This document shows positions 13,552 to 22,759 of a DNA stretch of 64,000 bases, piece after piece. The number at the start of each line of letters is the position of its first letter. The stretch's first letter is position 1. The translations under genes and the position numbers were made by a program. The notes under the pieces were generated by a model that saw nothing but the letters and a program-made list of their open reading frames with translations, was not told the DNA's origin and did not search any database. Source of the DNA: Mermis nigrescens (taxonomy: Eukaryota; Nematoda; Enoplea; Mermithida; Mermithidae); contig JAVLUZ010000157.1 in the NCBI GenBank assembly GCA_036768485.1, forward strand, positions 17,301,877 to 17,365,876. Direction: 5' to 3'.

Positions 13552-13883
13552 CTAAAAAGAAATAAGACTTTGATAATCTCACAAGCGGATAGTGAGAGAG
13601 AGCGAGAATAACTAGGTGTATACTTTGAAAAGACGACAGTCAAACACAACTGTCGTTTCGGCATGGCTCACAGAGCCTAGCTGAGCCGATAGCTGCCCTA
13701 CTGATGCTGGACAATGGCGCAACAAACCAAACCTTTTTACTTGTCTAACTGAAAGTAGAAAACAAAGCTCAAATTCGCAACAGGCTAGACTTGATGATTG
13801 ATTTCCTTTACTCCCCCTTTGCATTCTATTTGCAATATTTGGGGGGGGTCAATTGACCCCTTTGACCCCCCTGGCTACGCCTC

Positions 13884-13966
13884 TGAGTTGGCGCAGTGGT
13901 TGACAACTCCAATCTCGGATGCGGTCTTAAGCAAAGAATGATGGTTCGAATCTTCTGAATGCTGAC
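13884..13966 (+). repeat. tRNA-derived SINE head (pol III A and B boxes)
   Basis: TGGCGCAGTGG is a perfect A-box and GGTTCGAATCT a good B-box, about 50 bp apart, which is internal pol III promoter spacing. Acceptor and T stems do not pair properly, so this is not a functional tRNA gene. A tRNA-derived SINE fragment or tRNA pseudogene is the best reading. Confidence 0.65.
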
Positions 13967-14339
13967 TTTTCCATTTTTTTATTCTCTTGGCAAAAACATG
14001 CACTTTATTTGACTTATTCATCTATTTAGGTTCTGCAGATAGCACTTTTTTGTTTTTTAAATTTCGCCTCAGTTCTCGAATGGGAGTGTGAAGAGTGCGA
14101 AAATCTGGAGGGGGGGGGTGAAAAGACACATTTTGGCCGAGTTTTCGAGTTGTTTATGTCTGCCTGGTTATGAGTTTTAGAAAATCTTTTCTGACAGATA
14201 TGTACTACGGATCAAGGGCTATCTTGTGCTTACCAGCAAACTTTTCTACAACCTATACACAATTAATACCAGGGTTTTAAACTTTAAACTCTACTGGATG
14301 AATAAAAAGAAGATTTTGTTCAACATTTCTCTGCAAAGT

Positions 14340-15020
14340 TTTTCGGTTATGAGTTGGGATGAATTGAAAAAAATAGAAATAAAGTAACTTCTAATGGCTA
14401 CACGTCGAAGCAAGCCGCGTTCAGAAAAACGTAATATTCAGTTGTTTATGGGGTGTAAAGTTCGAAATCTGAGGTGTAAAGTGGGCGAAAAAAACAGGGT
14501 TTTTTCGTATTTTGATTGGTTAATCATATCAAATATTTTGCGGAACATAAGTTTGGAACACACAAACGTACTACAATCAAAGGGCAACAAACTGGCCCGA
14601 ACCGAATTTATTTACATTCAATAGGGCGTAGGTTCAGATTTTTAAAGTTTAGAATGTGGTGGACAGTGGAAAATACGTGTTTGTACATTTTTAGTTCGCC
14701 ACTTTCTCTGTTCAGAAGTCGGGCGAGGTCGAATAGGATAAAAATAAAGTACTTTTTAAGGGGTACGCGTCACAGCAAATTCCGTTTGTTTACATCAGTA
14801 TTTAGCTTCTTCGGGAGGTGTAAAGTCAAAAAATGGAGGACTTAAACGTGTTTCTGTCTTGTTTTTTTCTGTCAAGTTCTGGTTTTTGAGTCTGGACATA
14901 ATCTCAAGTCTAAAAATGAACCAGAAACCAAATGTGATACGCCAGTTTGTTTGCACACAACAGTGGTGTAAAGTGGTTGACATGTGATATTTATTTTTTT
15001 GATCTACTGAAATCACGCTA
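14340..15020. mobile_element. GTGTAAAG-family element, copy 3 (inverted)
   Basis: It contains spaced GTGTAAAG words (near 14452, 14475, 14817 and 14963). The sequence matches, in reverse complement, 59.9-60.3 kb, including 'gggcgaaaaaaca' and the phrase around 'actttttaaggggtac'. No transposase is seen. The open frames are short and shared with the repeat. Confidence 0.65.
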
Positions 15021-15034
15021 ATTAAAAGTAGTGT

Positions 15035-15806
15035 ACTAGCTAAGAAAAATGCTCCGATGGAACAAAAAAGATGAATATACCTGAAATTGTGGATTATTAA
15101 GGATGTAGAAGGAGGGGAGTGGAAAAATCTACTTAAAGTCGCAAAATCTGCTAAAAATCACACTTTCTCCAAGCAACGCTAAAAATCGAAGTATATTCTG
15201 CGGCCTCTGAAAAGTGTCTTTTTTGAATAATGTTCAAAGTTTCAGATAAGAGTGTATAAACGGAATCTGTAATGTTTATTTTTTTAAAATTGCTGGCAAG
15301 TAGCAACGCTGACTAGCTTCGTATCCTGATTGATAGAAAACTAAACTAAGTGGTATTGTATTTAAAGTTGTTTTATTTCGTTTTGAGCATTAAAGCAAGC
15401 AAAGCAGGGGCCGATTGATTAGTGCACACAATCGTTAAGGGCGTGCTAGTGTACCTACATTTAGTCTGTTTCAAGTCATCAAGTCAACTTACGCGTTTCC
15501 TACTGTTTTAAACCATTCATTCAATTGGCTTAGAAAGACTGTCAGTTTACTCAACATCCTTTTCCCATAGCTACTGCGTAGCTAATGTGCTGCTTTTTCA
15601 ATCATTTTATGGTTAAATATTTATTTTAATCTGTTGGCCGCAGAATATACTTCGATTTTTTGCGTTGCTTAGAGAAAGTGTGATTTTTAGCAGATTTTGC
15701 GACTTTAGGTAGATTTTTCCTAGTCCCTCCTTTTACATCCTTAATAATCCACAATTTCAAGTATATTCATCTTTTTTGTTCCATCGGAGCATTTTTCTTT
15801 GCTAGT
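15035..15806. mobile_element. MITE, ACTAGCAAAGAAAAATGC family, copy 1
   Basis: TIRs of about 165 bp (15035-15205 against 15640-15806) start at the CTAGC...AAGAAAAATGCTCC terminus and run inward to GGCCGCAGAATATACTTCG. The TIRs include the landmarks GGATTATTAAGGATGTA and GTCGCAAAATCTGCTAAAA. The core (about 15215-15640) is unrelated between copies. No consistent target duplication was found, and no coding sequence. Confidence 0.85.
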
Positions 15807-16073
15807 TAAAGTATATTCGGACAATCTTTTGTTTTATGAAGGGCCATAGGCTGGCAGAATAATTAATTTACGCGTAGATAATAACCGCTATTACCTGATG
15901 ACGAAATAGCTAACTACTTTCTTAATCTAGATATAATGAGTACACTTACTAAAATTACTATAATGACTATAGTGAACACAGTGGCGCTTGTGGACCTTGG
16001 TGGCGCTTGTGGAATTTGGTGGCGGCTGTGGACTGGTGGCGCTTGTGGACCCCCACATGCATTGCATCCCCCA

Positions 16074-16088
16074 GCACACACACACACG

Positions 16089-16165
<77 letters not shown>

Positions 16166-16184
16166 CACACACACACAGACACAT
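16074..16184. repeat. (CA)n microsatellite
   Basis: About 110 bp of CA dinucleotides with a few interruptions. The overlapping Thr-His and Val-Cys open frames on both strands are repeat artefacts. Just upstream (15980-16050) are four diverged copies of a short GGTGGCGCTTGTGGA-like unit. Confidence 0.97.
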
Positions 16185-16189
16185 TGCCA

Positions 16190-17018
16190 ATGTTGTTTCA
16201 AAACAAGTTGTTTCGGAACCATTTGTTTCGTAACCAGCCCTTACTGTAGGAAAAATCGATAAAATGCGGAGGAACCTCCTTTTCAGAACCCTCCAGGTAC
16301 TCCTTAGGCTTACGGGTTGGTCCCCAATCCATTTGCGCTCTGGCGCCACCTCGATTTTGGGCCAGGGCGCAAGATTTAACCCCGCCCGCCTAGCATCCTC
16401 TGCTACAACACAAGCTATGTCTCAGCTCCGCCTATGTTATAACACTACACACGATATATATAATAGCCAAATAAGGTGGCACGGTAGACTACTAACGGAC
16501 TGTCAGTAAAATACATAAGTATGGGTGGCGAGAAAGGCAGAAATGAAAATATTGATAAATAATGATAAAAATTAAGTCTTAAAGTTTCTAATCTTCAATA
16601 CTTATATTCTGTGCGCATCCGCATCCGTTCACAGCGAGCTTAAAAATAAAAAAAGAATACTATGGTTTTTCTGGTACGCAATTAGTTTATAGGTCGAGTC
16701 GAAAAGTGTGCCTTAGATTATAAAATGGTTGTTATTTCCAAACTTTGCTGCACGCAAATCAACTCAAAATTTGCTGCTGTTTACGATGTGGCCGCAGTAA
16801 ATTAATAAAATTTGACATTATAACAGATTTGTTGGTCTACTGGTTATGCTTGTCTTTAATTCTAGTCGTGATATCAATGACAAAGCAAGAAAAACAAAAG
16901 CAGGCGTCAGAATAAAACATATGCTTAACCTAATCTAATTCAAACTACTGTTTAAAAGCTTTAGCACATTAAATAAATTAACGAACAACAAAAATCGATG
17001 AGCTAACGAAATTCAACT
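16190..17018. other. No gene recognised
   Basis: The open frame at 16264-16509 (plus) shows no domain and sits in repeat-like sequence. It could include the 3' UTR of the cytochrome b5 gene on the minus strand if the terminal exon at 17019-17057 is real. Confidence 0.4.
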
Positions 17019-17057
17019 CTATCTGGACTCAACAGTTTTCATTGGCATGTCGCTAGC
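17019..17057 (-). CDS. Candidate terminal exon of the cytochrome b5 gene
   Basis: Minus strand: a strong acceptor (TTTTTCTCTTTTAG) is followed in phase 0 by ASDMPMKTVESR and a stop. Exon 3 of cytochrome b5 ends in phase 0 at a perfect GTGAGT donor, so the join is legal. It would give a protein of about 113 residues with no C-terminal membrane anchor. An undetected anchor exon between 17.1 and 19.6 kb remains possible. Confidence 0.3.
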   Translation of the reverse strand, partial: ASDMPMKTVESR

Positions 17058-17423
17058 CTAAAAGAGAAAAATGACCTTTATTAAGCAATCAATGGTAGAG
17101 AAACTTAGCATATGTACATATCTCTAAATTTTTATACAGTTTTGGATGAAGACCAGCTTGGCAGAGTACAAAATGGGCAGCACTCAAAATCTGCAGGGTC
17201 AATTGGGGGCGAAATTGCCAATCAAAAATTCGATTCTATTCTTGGGATCTATGAGTGAAGGGGGGTCCGCTGGATTCTATTGGAGTTTCGGACGTCGCAG
17301 CCCTCATACCTATATATGATCAAGAATACAGGTGAACATGTTCGATCTGGTGGAAATACAGTTCTGTCGGACAGCCAAAATGCCTCTTATGAGCTAATAT
17401 AGCTCCGAAAACTGATATAAATT

Positions 17424-17800
17424 GTAAAATAACGGAAACGTTTTTTAATCTACACATTCCAGTCAATTAAAGCATTCTAGAAGAATGATTTAAATTGTAC
17501 CCTTTTTGGCTTTATTTTGTAAAATAACGGAAACGTTTTTTAATCTACACATTCCAGTCAATTAAAGCATTCTAGAAGAAAGATTTAAATTGTACCCTTT
17601 TTGGCTTTATTTTGTAAAATAACGGAAACGTTTTTAATCTACACATTCCAGTCAATTAAAGCATTCTAGAAGAATGATTTAAATTGTACCCTTTTGGCTT
17701 TATTTTGTAAAATAACGGAAACGTTTTTTAATCTACACATTCCAGTCAATTAAAGCATTCTAAAAGAATGATTTAAATTGTACCCTTTTTGGCTTTATTT
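17424..17800. repeat. Tandem repeat, four copies of a 93-95 bp unit
   Basis: Units start at about 17424, 17519, 17614 and 17707 with the phrase GTAAAATAACGGAAACG and end with CCCTTTTTGGCTTTATTTT. Copies differ by only a few bases or single-base gaps, so the array is young. It lies in the possible last intron of the cytochrome b5 gene and contains no gene. Confidence 0.95.
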
Positions 17801-17889
17801 AATCTCATTTCCTCTATAAATAATTTAAATTTTCATTTTCTGGAAGGGTTTTCTAGCTTAACGTCCATGCTCCGCCCTTAGCTGAAGAG

Positions 17890-18504
17890 CAGTGGCGGAT
17901 CTAGGATTTTCCTGAGGGGGTTGGGGCCGTATCCCAACTTATCCAAAAAAGTCAAAATAGGTCCGAAAATTTGTTCTTAACACGCGAAATGGAGTTTTTT
18001 CGGTGTTTTACATAGTATACTTTTACATAAAATCACATTTACCGCAATTTTTTCTAGAAATTTAAAAATTTTCGACAATTCAGTGCGAAAAAAAACATCA
18101 GATTTCTTTGCCTTTAACAAAAAAACTGGCGGGAAAATTTGTGAAATTAAGGTGAGTAGACATCTAGAAGCATGATTAACTGCCTGATTTCCTGTATTTA
18201 TATCATTTGATGCGAAACATCGACATTTTTAATTAAAAATAGAAAAAAACTATGCTAAAATAGCTGTTTCTGCTGTTAAAGTTGTTTTGCAACCTACAGG
18301 AACAGAAAATGGCTTCCGGATCGCCAAGAAAGTAAATAAATGTCTTTAAAAGGTATCATCCGGCGCGTAGCGCCAGAAAAATTTGAGGAATTATGGTCAC
18401 TGACGGTTAAAAATCATTGCAAATTGTATATCCATTCTTTGTCTCGCCAAATATTTTTGGCCAATGGGGCGGCCGCCCCTCCGCCCCCCTTAAATCAGCC
18501 CCTG
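17890..18504. mobile_element. Non-autonomous hAT element, 615 bp, 8-bp TSD CTGAAGAG
   Basis: The ends CAGTGGCGGATCTAGG and (reverse complement) CAGGGGCTGATTTAAGG are hAT-like TIRs, followed by G-rich subterminal runs. CTGAAGAG flanks both sides exactly (17882-17889 and 18505-18512). No transposase is seen. The open frame at 18340-18540 runs across the element's end and is not a gene. Confidence 0.88.
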
Positions 18505-19052
18505 CTGAAGAGCTGTCTTGAGCAAACTGGTCTTTGGTAATTGATATAAACTTTAGTAGTTTAACTTCGATATATCAAGTTTGCAGAAAATAATACGTGC
18601 AAACAAGTGGTTATCAAAATCGCAAATGCTCTTTAAAATGGCACAACTGCCCACTGACAATTCCTTTAGATTGGTAATTTGAAACTATGCTAAATTTAAC
18701 GAAGACATTCTGATCAATTTATCATTTGTTTCATGATTTTTCTATATTTATCGGACCTATTTTAATTATATTTGACCGCGTAGGAAATGCCTAATTCCAC
18801 CTAAAATCTACAGGACACGCTTGAAATTGTTGAGATTTCGTTTTGCTATTAATAGAACTTAAGATATCGTAGTGATTGGCACATGTCTCGTTGTAGAGTT
18901 TTACTTATATAAAATTTTCAGGGTCATTTCAAGCATATTTTGCGAATAAGAATAAAGAATATATTGAAATATTACGGATTTTAATTTCTTGAGGCCGAAT
19001 TCTCTGCGTCTTTTAAATCTGATGACATCTTTACGAAATGGTTACAATCATA

Positions 19053-19290
19053 CGTGGGCGTCATGGGTGGCCGAATACCCCCTCCCCCAGAAAAACCAAA
19101 ATGCCCCTCAGAATTCAATTTTTGAATTTTTTTGTTTTTTCGCGATTTTTTGTATTATAATGGATAGTGCCCGATGAGAAACGTTGGAAAATGGTGTTTT
19201 TTCGCCATTTTTCGCCATTTTAAGACCATTTTTTAGACCTTTGAGAAAGCTTGCACATCCTCCCTCCCCTAGAATTTTAATGCTGCCCAT
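19053..19290 (-). repeat. Interspersed repeat, GAATTCTGGGG family, copy 2 (inverted)
   Basis: The reverse complement gives the family phrases in order: GGGCAGCAT, AAAATGG, TTTCTCATCGGGCACTATCC, GAATTCTGAGGGGCAT and CCACCCATGACGCCC. It lies in the third intron of the proposed cytochrome b5 gene if the terminal exon is real, otherwise downstream of that gene. Confidence 0.8.
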
Positions 19291-19639
19291 CTATGCTTAC
19301 AATATCTGATAAGACACTTTATTATGATTGATCCGTGCGTTAAATTGAGGATAATCGAAATTGAAGCGATATGTTCTAAATTTGATGAGATGAAAAATAA
19401 TTGATTAGCTAAAATATTTCCGCATACAAATAAGGATGCAATTCAGATTAATCATGATATATCACTAATGAATTAAGTTTTTAATAGATATCTTCTTTAT
19501 ATGAAATGCATGCATGATTTTCCGACGATAAAAAACGCGTTTTATAATTAATTTTTTTAAATATTGGGATTTGTATATTTGAAAATTAAGTATAGCTTAT
19601 GCACTGAAAGAGAGATACACAAAATAGATTATCACTCAC

Positions 19640-19675
19640 TGAAATATTCGACGCTGGAATTTTCTTTCTGTCCTC
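19640..19675 (-). CDS. Cytochrome b5, exon 3
   Basis: A 36-nt minus-strand micro-exon reads [12 protein letters not shown] between a good acceptor (GCTTTGCAG) and a consensus donor GTGAGT, phase 0 on both sides. Cytochrome b5 proteins have an acidic '(P)(D/E)DR.K' motif directly after the core '..GE(L/I)HP' sequence, so it joins naturally to exon 2, which ends GEIVP. It is too short to be found by an ORF search. Confidence 0.7.
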
Positions 19676-22659
19676 CTGCAAAGCAAAGTGCAAAATAATG
19701 TGATCGTTAATCAAATCTGGTTAAAATCTTGAAAATTGTTATCTGGAAAGTAATCACCTAGTAAATTATATTTTCGAAACAATTTATTTGATAGGGAACT
19801 TTATAAATGCATTGCGCAAACGAAAACACGTTTTCATTCGCATTATGATAGAAAAACTTCATGTTCTAAAGCGATTAAATTCTGACAAATAATTTTTTGA
19901 TAATTAAATCAGTCTAAAAATGTGAAACATTAGCCCACCGTTTACCATCATGCTTTTGCAGTCGAAGTGCACCCTCATTGCAGAAACTTCTAGTCCATAT
20001 TAAGCTTAACCTTCTTTACATACTGTGACAATTGCTACCTTCATTTAGTGCAATTTTTTATGCCTGTTCTAAATATGGTTGTTATTTTCTGCAAAAATTA
20101 TTTTACAAAGAGATAAAACTAAAAACTAATACAATGCATAGAATAGGCGCCTGTGGATATCCATGCAAAAACAAGAAAAAATAGATTTCTGTTGCGTTAA
20201 ATACAACCAGGGGTAGCATTTGAAAAGCCAGAAAGGAATAAACCACTAACTATTTTCATTAGAACCTTATTTTCCCATTTTGAGTTGTTAATGATATCAC
20301 TGTAAATGGGCAAAAAATGCTTATTTTGTACTACTCTATGACTGTTCGTTCAGCAAAACCATTCAAAACGATGTAACTGAAGCCGAAACGAGGCTAGACA
20401 ACGTTTTGGACACTTGGATAAGGAAGAAGAGAAAAATGTCACTAAAGTGCTTCATTATGCCTCTGGCATACGGCACAGTAAACGGAAAGTTAAGGAAATT
20501 GCTATAAAAAAACCCTTACCGGTACTATTTCGCCTATAAAGTATTGATTTCGCAATGTTCTAGCATCCGACGAATGCCCCACGTCTTCGAACGCTTCAGT
20601 TCCATCACAACCGGCATGCTCTAGCAATACTTCTTCACCTCCAGGGTGCTGAGCAAAGAGGATTTTTTCCAAAATAATAAGGTTACCAACAGATTCATAT
20701 TTACATAGCATGAACATTCCGGGGAGGGCTGAAATTTTTAAATGTCTTTTTTCGGCTCAAAAATGATTGATACATTCCGAAGACACAATTTTTTGATGTA
20801 TCTGACGATGCTCTATTTTTCTAGAGAGTAAAAACAAAAAACAATTCAAAAATGTCATAAAATTCGGAAATATTGGAATAAAAATTGTCCAAAGATGAGT
20901 ATATGACCCGAAGCGCCGAAAATTGGGCATTGTTGATGAAATAGATAGCTAAAAGCGCTTAAAACATCACCTCTTCTATAATTTTTAAAACGAAATCGCG
21001 AATTGTAGGTGAGGGAATAGAGAATGATAAAAAACCTTCTGTGGGGGATGACATTCGCATCCAAACCCCCGGATCATGTATGGTTGCCGGCTAGACTCAA
21101 AAATCAAGGTTTATGAGTTATTGCGGAGGAAATATTGGGAAGTTATAGAGATATTTGGGCTCGAAAATATTGATTTGTTTGGTACTATGCACTATTTTAG
21201 CTATGAAAATCATAAATTAACACTGGCAATAATAGGACATCAAACAACCTTGATAACTGTCTGTACCTTATCTATAAAAGACGAGAAGAAGTTGGACAAA
21301 AGTCACGCTATAAAATTAGATGCTAAAATAGAGAAAAGTTTGAAAATGTCGAAAAATTGAAAAAAGGGGGAAAATGCAATGCGAATTCGGCACCATCGAG
21401 ACTAAAAAACGAAAACGACGAAATAGACAGTGAGTGTATGGCAAGATATACGGCTGAAAATGAGATCGTGAAAATACTTCAAAGCAGTAAATCCGCAAAT
21501 ATTGGGGATTATACTTGGCAAAATGTTTTGAGAATGACAGCTTCATTTGATCATAGGTGACGACTGACGTGACGTCGTGTCTATTTCGGCACCACAAACA
21601 CACGTTTAAACGAAAATGACGCAAAAGATTTTCTCATTACATTTATCACAGATTTTAATATATTTTAAGATATATGCATATAAATTGTTGCCGAAGAATT
21701 CACACGGAAAAATAAAAATGGAAATAAATAAAAATCAAAGTAAAAATGATAACATAGAAAAATTAAGTACAACAGACGTGCTACCGTAATTTACCACTCG
21801 GATACAATTTAATCCTAGCAGATGTTTTTAACCTTCCATAATCATTTACAGTTGCTCCATATAACACTGTGAATTTTGTTGTTTTCGTTCAGCTCAGTAT
21901 TTTACGTTAACATATCCTCCAGAGTCACTTTCCATTTTGGCAGTTAACTAGTGAGACTGTAATATCGACTTATTTATACAACCTCATTTTTCTTTTTACA
22001 AATTGATTTTTCGTGGTTATTAGAACAGGTAAAGAACGTTTTAAGTGAGATACGCAAATTAAAGTTTAAAAATAGCTTATAAGAACATGTTAATGAATAA
22101 ATTAATTTTTTAATTAATTTAATCATTTTTGTTTGAGATTTAATCAGTTTTTGTCCCTTTTTTCGCAGGAATTATGAGTAATAATTATTTTTGATGAAGT
22201 CTCCAAAAAGTCAATTGAATGCAGATAGGAGAATCATGACTTGCAACTCCTAGACAAAAAACCGAAATGAATCTAAAAATTAGCTCTCCATAAAAATATT
22301 TCATGCATAAAAGTTCACTTATTGAAAAATTGAAATTTTCTGAAAGAAAACATGCTTATTCTGGAATTTACAAAATTTAAAGAAATTAGTTATAAATATT
22401 CAAAAATCGAATTGTTTGAAAACAATTAATATTTTTCAGACTTGATTTATTATTCTATTGCATTTTTCTCTTAAGCCGAAATAGCAATTAAATCAAGGAA
22501 AAAATTTCGAATCTCACTGACATCTTCGAGAAATTTCGTCAGGTCGAACACCCTATCGTCCATAATAATCCAACAAGACGACGAATCGTTGTGATCTTTA
22601 ACCTCGGCTCGGGTCAAAAGGCGATTAGTCTGACCGTTTGTTTGTTGCTCGCCGTTCAT
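19640..22659 (-). CDS. Cytochrome b5 (gene-level: exons 22522-22659, 20520-20648, 19640-19675, perhaps 17019-17057)
   Basis: Cytochrome b5 is a small haem electron carrier that donates electrons to desaturases, cytochromes P450 and other oxidoreductases, normally at the cytosolic face of the ER. The exons join in phase 0 to give a protein of 101 residues through exon 3. Residues 18-45 carry the family's EVKDHN..SCWI, V.DLTKFLE signature, residues 47-50 HPGG, and residues 68-72 VGHS. The usual hydrophobic C-terminal anchor, about 25 residues with Trp pairs, was not found. The only phase-compatible downstream exon I see ends without one. The start ATG at 22659 is chosen because it is the first ATG in the frame and lies about 80 bp below a TATA box. 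All introns are GT-AG, although the first donor is GTCAGT. Identification of the haem domain is secure; the 3' end is not. Confidence 0.88.
20520..20648 (-). CDS. Cytochrome b5, exon 2 (haem-binding core)
   Basis: Encodes 43 residues starting [20 protein letters not shown] and continuing [20 protein letters not shown], then IVP. Both haem-ligand histidines are here: His of HPGG (residue 47) and His of VGHS (residue 71). Their spacing of 24 equals that of vertebrate cytochrome b5. Acceptor TTTGCTCAG and donor GTAAGG flank it in phase 0. Confidence 0.95.
20905..20965 (+). repeat. Copy of the GCGAAGCGCCGAAAATT interspersed motif
   Basis: The phrase 'gaagcgccgaaaattgggca...aatagatagctaaaa' lies in the first intron of cytochrome b5. 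It recurs at 26.34, 54.0, 54.2, 54.5, 56.15 and 57.24 kb with the same downstream landmark 'atagctaaaa' in several copies. It marks a diverged interspersed repeat with a palindromic GGCGC/GCGCC core. Confidence 0.6.
22522..22659 (-). CDS. Cytochrome b5, exon 1
   Basis: Starts at ATG 22659 and encodes 46 residues: a short polar Q/N/T-rich leader, then [20 protein letters not shown] and [12 protein letters not shown]. This is the classic N-terminal part of the cytochrome b5 fold. The donor is GAT then GTCAGT. A better-looking GTGAGA site 4 nt downstream would break the phase with exon 2. Confidence 0.93.
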
Positions 22660-22737
22660 AGTAAAAGTTCAGCTTGCTTCTGATAAATAATTCGCTAATA
22701 ATTTTTCACGACGTCGCACTTACGCAATTATTCCACC

Positions 22738-22745
22738 TATTTATA
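22738..22745 (-). promoter_or_regulatory. TATA box of the cytochrome b5 gene
   Basis: The minus strand reads TATAAATA followed by GG, a consensus TATA box about 80 bp upstream of the cytochrome b5 ATG. Transcription would be expected to start near 22710-22715, giving a 5' UTR of about 50 nt. Confidence 0.6.
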
Positions 22746-22759
22746 CGTACGCAGGCAAA

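Larger units (their letters stand above)
8693..13885 (-). mobile_element. Long decayed hAT transposon carrying transposase exons
   Basis: The left end CAGGCGCGTAGCCAGG (8693) and the reverse complement of the right end CAGAGGCGTAGCCAGG (13885) form hAT-type TIRs starting with CAG. The 5.2 kb between them holds transposase-like exons on the minus strand in the expected order: an N-terminal segment at 13.39-13.55 kb, a middle segment at 10.24-10.48 kb and a C-terminal segment at 9.14-9.22 kb. No clean 8-bp duplication is seen at the ends; GAGTTG is shared by both flanks, but the right copy runs into a SINE-like sequence. Smaller elements are nested at 9278-9660 and 12814-13013. Treating the two ends as one element is an inference. 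Confidence 0.65.

Noticed and set aside
15914..16349. Long Cys-Val and Thr-His open frames on both strands
   Set aside because: They are reading frames of a (CA)n microsatellite and have no other coding support.
17424..17800. CRISPR array
   Set aside because: The whole 95-bp unit is repeated with no variable spacers, and the DNA is eukaryotic.
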